The notes under the pieces were generated by a model, which saw only the letters and a list, made by a program, of their open reading frames with translations, ran no database searches and had not been told where the DNA came from. Source: Bostrychus sinensis (taxonomy: Eukaryota; Chordata; Actinopteri; Gobiiformes; Eleotridae). From it: a stretch of DNA of 64,000 bases. Below, piece by piece: positions 55,901-64,000 of the stretch; position 1 is the stretch's first letter; each line of letters begins with the position of its first letter. The position numbers and the translations under genes were made by a program. Location of the stretch: the NCBI GenBank assembly GCA_020698575.1, contig CM036253.1, positions 2,965,617 to 3,029,616 on the forward strand, given 5' to 3'.

Positions 55901-58900
55901 TGTGTAGTGATGTTTGTGTAGTGTGGTGATGTTTGTGTAGTGTTGTGATGTTTGTGTAGTGTGGTGATGTTTGTGTAGTGTTGTGATGTTTGTGTAGTGT
56001 TGTGATGTTTGTGTAGTGTTGTGATGTTTGTGTAGTGTTGTGATGTTTGTGTAGTGTTGTGATGTTTGTGTAGTGTTGTGATGTTTGTGTAGTGTTGTGA
56101 TGTTTGTGTAGTGTTGTGATGTTTGTGTAGTGTGGTGATGTTTGTGTAGTGTTGTGATGTTTGTGTAGTGTTGTGATGTTTGTGTAGTGCTGTGATGTTT
56201 GTGTAGTGTTGTGATGTTTGTGTAGTGTTGTGATGTTTGTGTAGTGTTGTGATGTTTGTGTAGTGTTGTGATGTTTGTGTAGTGATGTTTGTGTAGTGTT
56301 GTGATGTTTGTGTAGTGTTGTGATGTTTGTGTAGTGTTGTGATGTTTGTGTAGTGCTGTGATGTTTGTGTAGTGTTGTGATGTTTGTGTAGTGTTGTGAT
56401 GTTTGTGTAGTGTTGTGATGTTTGTGTAGTGTTGTGATGTTTGTGTAGTGTTGTGATGTTTGTGTAGTGTTGTGATGTTTGTGTAGTGTTGTGATGTTTG
56501 TGTAGTGTTGTGATGTTTGTGTAGTGTTGTGATGTTTGTGTAGTGTTGTGATGTTTGTGTAGTGTTGTGATGTTTGTGTAGTGTTGTGATGTTTGTGTAG
56601 TGTTGTGATGTTTGTGTAGTGTTGTGATGTTTGTGTAGTGTTGTGATGTTTGTGTAGTGTTGTGATGTTTGTGTAGTGTTGTGATGTTTGTGTAGTGTTG
56701 TGATGTTTGTGTAGTGTTGTGATGTTTGTGTAGTGTTGTGATGTTTGTGTAGTGTTGTGATGTTTGTGTAGTGTTGTGATGTTTGTGTAGTGTTGTGATG
56801 TTTGTGTAGTGTTGTGATGTTTGTGTAGTGTTGTGATGTTTGTGTAGTGTTGTGATGTTTGTGTAGTGTTGTGATGTTTGTGTAGTGTTGTGATGTTTGT
56901 GTAGTGTTGTGATGTTTGTGTAGTGTTGTGATGTTTGTGTAGTGTTGTGATGTTTGTGTAGTGTTGTGATGTTTGTGTAGTGTTGTGATGTTTGTGTAGT
57001 GTGTGATGTTTGTGTAGTGTTGTGATGTTTGTGTAGTGTTGTGATGTTTGTGTAGTGTTGTGATGTTTGTGTAGTGATGTTGTGTAGTGATGTTTGTGTA
57101 GTGTTGTGATGTTTGTGTAGTGTTGTGATGTTTGTGTAGTGTTGTGATGTTTGTGTAGTGTTGTGATGTTTGTGTAGTGTTGTGATGTTTGTGTAGTGTT
57201 GTGATGTTTGTGTAGTGTTGTGATGTTTGTGTAGTGTTGTGATGTTTGTGTAGTGTTGTGATGTTTGTGTAGTGTTGTGATGTTTGTGTAGTGTTGTGAT
57301 GTTTGTGTAGTGTTGTGATGTTTGTGTAGTGTTGTGATGTTTGTGTAGTGTTGTGATGTTTGTGTAGTGTTGTGATGTTTGTGTAGTGTTGTGATGTTTG
57401 TGTGATGTTTGTGTAGTGTTGTGATGTTTGTGTTGTGATGTTTGTGTTGTGATGTTTGTGTAGTGTGGTGATGTTTGTGTAGTGTTGTGATGTTTGTGTA
57501 GTGTTGTGATGTTTGTGTAGTGTTGTGATGTTTGTGTAGTGTGGTGATGTTTGTGTAGTGTTGTGATGTTTGTGTAGTGTTGTGATGTTTGTGTAGTGTT
57601 GTGATGTTTGTGTAGTGTGGTGATGTTTGTGTAGTGTTGTGATGTTTGTGTAGTGTAGTGATGTTTGTGTAGTGCTGTGATGTTTGTGTAGTGTGGTGAT
57701 GTTTGTGTAGTGTTGTGATGTTTGTGTAGTGTTGTGATGTTTGTGTAGTGTTGTGATGTTTGTGTAGTGTAGTGATGTTTGTGTAGTGCTGTGATGTTTG
57801 TGTAGTGTGGTGATGTTTGTGTAGTGTTGTGATGTTTGTGTAGTGTTGTGATGTTTGTGTAGTGTTGTGATGTTTGTGTTGTGATGTTTGTGTTGTGATG
57901 TTTGTGTAGTGTTGTGATGTTTGTGTAGTGTTGTGATGTTTGTGTTGTGATGTTTGTGTTGTGATGTTTGTGTAGTGTGGTGATGTTTGTGTAGTGTGGT
58001 GATGTTTGTGTAGTGTGGTGATGTTTGTGTAGTGATGTGATGTTTGTGTAGTGTTGTGATGTTTGTGTAGTGTGGTGATGTTTGTGTAGTGTTGTGATGT
58101 TTGTGTAGTGTTGTGATGTTTGTGTAGTGTTGTGATGTTTGTGTAGTGTGGTGATGTTTGTGTAGTGTTGTGATGTTTGTGTAGTGTAGTGATGTTTGTG
58201 TAGTGCTGTGATGTTTGTGTAGTGTTGTGATGTTTGTGTAGTGTAGTGATGTTTGTGTAGTGCTGTGATGTTTGTGTAGTGCTGTGATGTTTGTGTAGTG
58301 TTGTGATGTTTGTGTAGTGTGGTGATGTTTGTGTAGTGTTGTGATGTTTGTGGTGTGATGTTTGTGTAGTGTAGTGATGTTTGTGTAGTGTTGTGATGTT
58401 TGTGTAGTGTTGTGATGTTTGTGTAGTGTTGTGATGTTTGTGTAGTGTGGTGATGTTTGTGTAGTGTTGTGATGTTTGTGTTGTGATGTTTGTGTAGTGT
58501 TGTGATGTTTGTGTAGTGTTGTGATGTTTGTGTAGTGTTGTGATGTTTGTGTAGTGCTGTGATGTTTGTGTAGTGTTGTGATGTTTGTGTAGTGTTGTGA
58601 TGTTTGTGTAGTGATGTTTGTGTAGTGTTGTGATGTTTGTGTAGTGTTGTGATGTTTGTGTAGTGTTGTGATGTTTGTGTTGTGATGTTTGTGTTGTGAT
58701 GTTTGTGTAGTGTGGTGATGTTTGTGTAGTGTGGTGATGTTTGTGTAGTGTTGTGATGTTTGTGTAGTGTGGTGATGTTTGTGTAGTGTGGTGATGTTTG
58801 TGTTGTGATGTTTGTGTAGTGTGGTGATGTTTGTGTAGTGTTGTGATGTTTGTGATGTGATGTTTGTGTAGTGTAGTGATGTTTGTGTAGTGTGGTGATG

Positions 58901-59555
58901 TTTGTGATGTGATGTTTGTGTAGTGTAGTGATGTTTGTGTAGTGATGTTTGTGTAGTGTGGTGATGTTTGTGTAGTGTTGTGATGTTTGTGATGTGATGT
59001 TTGTGTAGTGTAGTGATGTTTGTGTAGTGTTGTGATGTTTGTGTAGTGTTGTGATGTTTGTGTTGTGATGTTTGTGTAGTGTGGTGATGTTTGTGTAGTG
59101 TTGTGATGTTTGTGATATGATGTTTGTGTAGTGTTGTGATGTTTGTGTTGTGATGTTTGTGTAGTGTTGTGATGTTTGTGTAGTGTTGTGATGTTTGTGT
59201 AGTGTTGTGATGTTTGTGTAGTGTTGTGATGTTTGTGTAGTGTTGTGATGTTTGTGTAGTGATGTTTGTGTAGTGTAGTGATGTTTGTGTAGTGTTGTGA
59301 TGTTTGTGTAGTGTTGTGATGTTTGTGTAGTGTTGTGATGTTTGTGTAGTGTAGTGATGTTTGTGTAGTGTAGTGATGTTTGTGTAGTGTTGTGATGTTT
59401 GTGTAGTGTTGTGATGTTTGTGTAGTGTAGTGATGTTTGTGTAGTGTAGTGATGTTTGTGTAGTGATGTTTGTGTAGTGTTGTGATGTTTGTGTAGTGCT
59501 GTGATGTTTGTGTAGTGTTGTGATGTTTGTGTAGTGTTGTGATGTTTGTGTAGTG
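52967..59555. repeat. 19-bp satellite array (6.6 kb)
   Basis: About 347 units of GTTGTGATGTTTGTGTAGT. Common variants change the first bases (GTGGTG, GCTGTG, GATGTG, GTAGTG) or delete part of the unit (TAGTGATGTTTGTG). The block about 56380-57390 is almost pure, while both flanks are more diverged, the pattern expected from unequal exchange. The minus strand has no stop in any frame of the unit, so two overlapping open frames of over 2200 codons appear; these are artefacts. Confidence 0.98.
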
Positions 59556-59559
59556 AGTG

Positions 59560-62500
59560 TGTAACTCTGTGTACACAGCGCTGGTATGAAGTACAACTTT
59601 TTCACTCATCTACAAAGTTTTAGAAAATGAGACCTAAACATCTGTGAGGTGTATTTTTTCCTCATCAAATGTTAAATGACTCAGTTCAGCAGCGTGAGTG
59701 GAATTAGATAAATATTTGATAAAGTATACGCTTAGTCAAGATGAGTTTACTTGTTTCAGTCACACTGCACAATATATCTGTCATAACTGCACATAAACAC
59801 TTGATGTTAGACAATAACACACCAAATGTGTATTTATTAACAATTCACCTGTTTTTTCTTATTATTATTATTATTTTAATGTAAGTAGAATAATACAAGG
59901 TGTGATCTTCAAACCAAAGCACATGGTTTATTCAGATCATAGAACTGTTTAAAACAAGCTGGGACATTTCAGTTTTGTAAAATAAAATTAAAAATTACAC
60001 ATTATTCCGTAAATGGTTTTACTCCTTTTCTGATCTCTGGCACAGTAAATATTCATCTCTATAGTATACAGTGTTGTGTAATGTAAATGTACTGTTTACA
60101 TCTGACAGTGATCACATGAAAGTCATTCATTCACCACTGACACCGCTGATGTGGCACAGTTCCTCACACATTTATGTATAAACTATATGCTTATGCATTG
60201 TTTGTATTTCTATTATATTTTGCATAGTTGTCATATTTTATATTTCTATCGTATTTGCATGTTATTTAAAAATGCCTTTTTGCCTCTTGGTAGATTATTA
60301 TTGTTTATTATACACCAGAGATTTATGTGGTGTTCAGTGTGGACAGCAAAGAAAGAATTTCACTGCACAGGGAAACACACTTATAAATAAATAAACGCTT
60401 TGAATTTCTTGAATCTAGAATTGAGTAAATCTATTAGTTTTATATAAAATACCATGGGTCTTTGATATTTTTACCTTTATGTAATTAATCTACTGTTTCC
60501 ATGTTAGCATAGTATCAGTCACAACCCAGAACAACTTCATATCAAACTCTTAAAATATCTCTTTTTTGTTGCTTTCGTTACCAAAAACATAAATTATGGT
60601 CTATTAAGAGACAATTGTTAATATCAAACCAGGTTTGAGCAGCTTTATGTTCCCTTTCTATCATCTGCCAACTTTATAAATCTCAATCAAAGCAAAAAGG
60701 TTACAAACATCATTCATGAAAATAATAAAAGAATTTTTGGAGCAATCACAGAACCCTGTGGTACTCCACAGACTACAGTCTTAAATCCTAACAATGTATT
60801 GTCTGAGTGAACAGTTCATCTGATACCAAAACATTTTCACAATTTCTTTTTAACTGGCTATGTTGACAGTATGATTTTTATTTTTTTTTAAAATCCAAAT
60901 GAATGTATACCTATTGAATATTTGTCATTATCCAGAGCAGAGATAACCTCCACTAAAGAGGACATTAATGCATTATTTATTATTTATTTATTTTTTCCCC
61001 TAAAACTACATTGTTGTTCACAAAGCTTTTTGTTTGTTTCTTTTTTCCAAACAAAAGTATTAATATAACAGAAAGATCTATGGCGCTTGTCACCATTTGT
61101 GAATACTTGAGTGACATGAGCTGTCTCTGTGTCGTCTGAAAAGACTCTGTGTTGGAGAGATTATGTACATATTGTACATTTTAATGCTCTGTTATCATAT
61201 ATTACAGTAACCCCACAGTACTATGGATTTCATATTTTAATTTACTGTGTTAGACTCGTCTACAAAATAACTGTAAAAAGGACTTCTGCTATAGTTTCTA
61301 ATTATTTATTTATAAAAGAACTCAGAAGCTGTTCACAACGTTCTACTCGTATTATTTTTAATGTTATAATAATGTTTTCATTTTATTATTGAAACTGAGG
61401 TTAAATTATTCTTATAAATCTTGTTCTCATTTTCACTAGTTACATTTTTAAGTGTACTTCATATAAAACAAACTGCTTTTGTCATTTATGGTTTCCCTTT
61501 GCATACATATCTACTGCCAGGACATTAGTGTTGGTTATAAACTTCTAACTATTTGGGTACAAATGACACTTAGATAAACTACACAGCAAACATAATTTTT
61601 TTGTTTTGTTTTGAAACCCCAATTATTTCAAGTGTCCCAAGTCTTACCAGTTTACATGCAGGCTAATACAAATACCTTTTTCCAGAAAAACAGTCAATAA
61701 TATCACTTAACACTTTTTCCTTGGAATGGATGTTTGTTAAAATACTTTTTTTTTCCAAGTGTAGCACATTATTGAGTTCTCCTGCTGGGTCAATTACAGA
61801 TATTAAGACATTTTAAGACACTTTTTATTTAAGACAATATTGCAAAGCTTTACATACAAAGACTGATTCCTTACTGCTTGTTTTTATTGCCAGTATTTTT
61901 GGTATTTATTTTTGGTATTTATAAAAAGTTCAAAGATATCATACAGATGTTCTGTAAATGCAATATAAAAATATACTTGGCTTTTTCTCACTATGTATCT
62001 GTAAAGTCAAGCGCTCATTCACATCATCCTGAATTAAAATAATAAAATCATACAGTTATACAGTTTACTTTAAGTTCACTTTTTCTTAGTTTTTATTAAA
62101 GAAATAATAACCTTCTGACACAATCAACTAATACAACAGTCACATCTCCTTTATAGCAAACACTAGGAATGTGGATGTTAAAGATTTTAAACATTCATTG
62201 ATTTATTCAGTTCTGTTGGCATTTTTAACACAAATTAGTCATATTAATCAATTTACATGAAACATTATAATTATAATACACACACTAAAAAAACAGTAAC
62301 ACCAGACTTGTCTAAAATGACTTAAAGGTTAAGAAATCTCAGCTTTTAAAGTAACAAGGCCTGATACTATACACTTTGGAAAATAACAATATTTATATGT
62401 AATATATTTGTTTTATTGTAAGAAAAAGGTGTCCATATTATGCTATTTCAGCATTTTTCTTTATTAGATGTTTATTTATATATTTCAATGCCCGTCAAGC

Positions 62501-62640
62501 TCGTGATTTTGGTTTTAGTAAACTCAGCGTCGCTGTTGGCCTGGTGTTGGTCGTTACCTGGCAACTTGTTACAACTACACTTATTTTGTTTTGGTTCTTA
62601 ACAAATCCAGGAGTTTTTGTTCAAGTCTTTGAAGTTCTTC
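59560..62640. other. A+T-rich intergenic, no gene recognised
   Basis: Short open frames only, none with a recognisable domain. Many poly-T/poly-A runs and a CACTGCACAG...AATAAATAAA stretch near 60360-60395 that may be the tail of an old retroelement. Confidence 0.5.
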
Positions 62641-62656
62641 TGACGGAGCATCCTCC

Positions 62657-63490
62657 CATCATGCACCACTGCTGTAGTCTCAGTACCCATCATGCACCAC
62701 AGCTGTAGTCTCAGTACCCATCATGCACCACTGCTGTAGTCCCAGTACCCATCATGCACCACTGCTGTAGTCTCAGTACCCATCATGCACCACTGCTGTA
62801 GTCTCAGTACCCATCATGCACCACTGCTGTAGTCCCAGTACCCATCATGCACCACAGCTGTAGTCCCAGTACCCATCATGCACCACAGCTGTAGTCTCAG
62901 TACCCATCATGCACCACTGCTGTAGTCTCAGTACCCATCATGCACCACTGCTGTAGTCTCAGTACCCATCATGCACCACTGCTGTAGTCCCAGTACCCAT
63001 CATGCACCACAGCTGTAGTCTCAGTACCCATCATGCACCACAGCTGTAGTCCCAGTACCCATCATGCACCACAGCTGTAGTCCCAGTACCCATCATGCAC
63101 CACAGCTGTAGTCTCAGTACCCATCATGCACCACTGCTGTAGTCTCAGTACCCATCATGCACCACTGCTGTAGTCCCAGTACCCATCATGCACCACAGCT
63201 GTAGTCTCAGTACCCATCATGCACCACAGCTGTAGTCCCAGTACCCATCATGCACCACAGCTGTAGTCCCAGTACCCATCATGCACCACAGCTGTAGTCT
63301 CAGTACCCATCATGCACCACTGCTGTAGTCTCAGTACCCATCATGCACCACTGCTGTAGTCCCAGTACCCATCATGCACCACAGCTGTAGTCCCAGTACC
63401 CATCATGCACCACAGCTGTAGTCTCAGTACCCATCATGCACCACTGCTGTAGTCTCAGTACCCATCATGCACCACAGCTGTAGTCCCAGT
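62657..63490. repeat. 31-bp satellite with higher-order repeat
   Basis: 27 units of 31 bp: CATCATGCACCAC, then TGCTG or AGCTG, then TAGT, then CTCAG or CCCAG, then TACC. Two binary positions (T/A and t/c) give four unit types. Units 12-17 and 18-23 have the identical order At-Ac-Ac-At-Tt-Tc, a 186-bp higher-order unit. The A type creates CAGCTG. Confidence 0.96.
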
Positions 63491-63494
63491 AAAG

Positions 63495-64000
63495 CTCCTC
63501 ATACAGTTTGTCATCTTTTTAAAAAACTATTGTTTTTTTTTTTTTTAAATATTTCAAATATTTCAGGTAATCTTGAAAAATCTGCTCTGAAGTAGTTGAG
63601 GCTGTAGTATTCAAACGTCCTGAGGACTCTAGGCGTTCATAAAATGTCTTTACCAGCCCTGACAATAGAAATCAGTGGTGTAGTTTATATTTCTGTAGTA
63701 GGTACTGTGGTGATTTCCGCCTCATACACAGCAGTGTTAGTGTCGCTTCATAACAGCTTGTTTTGGGGCTTGTAGTTTTTAGTGTTTTTAGTGTTTTAGT
63801 TTTTAAAGGGCCTGCATACATTATTTAGCCTAATGAAACAATCTAGTTTTAAATCCAAAGGATTTCTAAGAAAAAAAAACAAAAACACAAAGATCACCTA
63901 ACTGCACTACACCAAGACCCAGGGCCAGTGGAACTATGGGTAAAAGGTGATTTTATATTGAAATACTGGCCTGCTTTGCCTATGGTACAAGTAAAATAAA
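63495..64000. other. Intergenic, no gene recognised
   Basis: Low-complexity T-rich and A-rich runs; nothing further supported. Confidence 0.5.

Noticed and set aside
52901..59609. Two overlapping minus-strand open frames of more than 2200 codons, His/Thr/Asn-rich
   Set aside because: They are readings of a stop-free 19-bp satellite in different frames. The period is not a multiple of three, so every frame gives the same peptide pattern. No non-repeat domain.
62657..63490. CRISPR-like regular array
   Set aside because: No unique spacers: units are direct head-to-tail repeats. The genome is also vertebrate. The same holds for the 30-bp and 39-bp arrays.

Overview
The window is vertebrate, almost certainly teleost, genomic DNA. 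The main evidence is a fish-type NLR (NOD-like receptor) immune gene with a RING-FISNA-NACHT layout, split over several exons on the minus strand. The mobile elements agree: hAT, Merlin, an EnSpm-like element, L1/Tx1-like and L2-like LINEs, a Penelope-like fragment and a tRNA-derived SINE. There is no sign of bacterial organisation. Most long open frames here are artefacts of stop-free tandem repeats.

Layout. 1-2980: no gene, one Penelope-like fragment. 2990-11195: a decayed copy of the 5' half of the NLR gene (minus strand), with its introns blown up into minisatellites. 11196-18730: non-coding, with a candidate DNA transposon and a 1.9-kb hexamer array. 18731-27804: the better-preserved NLR gene on the minus strand. 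It has exon 2 with the start codon, three 114-bp peptide exons, a RING exon and a FISNA-NACHT exon. Intron 5 carries an L2-like LINE, and the intron at 24.1-27.1 kb carries a SINE and a DNA-transposon candidate. 27828-40412: the 5' introns and noncoding first exon of this gene, with the same ordered set of minisatellites as the left copy and a hAT element (itself hit by a small TIR element). 40524-40900: G-rich array just upstream of the first exon. 42210-51720: one L1/Tx1-like LINE broken by an EnSpm-like element, a Merlin element, a solo-LTR candidate and probably a further DNA element. 52967-59555: a 6.6-kb 19-bp satellite. 62657-63490: a 31-bp satellite with a six-unit higher-order repeat. 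The rest is A+T-rich intergenic DNA.

How it fits together. The two NLR loci are paralogous segments (2990-11195 and 22930-40412). The left one has lost its start codon, a splice donor and reading frame, and shows no RING or NACHT exon. The right one can be spliced in silico with matching phases at every junction (122+114+114+114+191+1385 = 2040 nt, an exact multiple of three). It stops at the end of the NACHT-associated region with no LRR or B30.2 visible. Whether it is a short functional receptor or a gene truncated by an insertion is the main open biological question.
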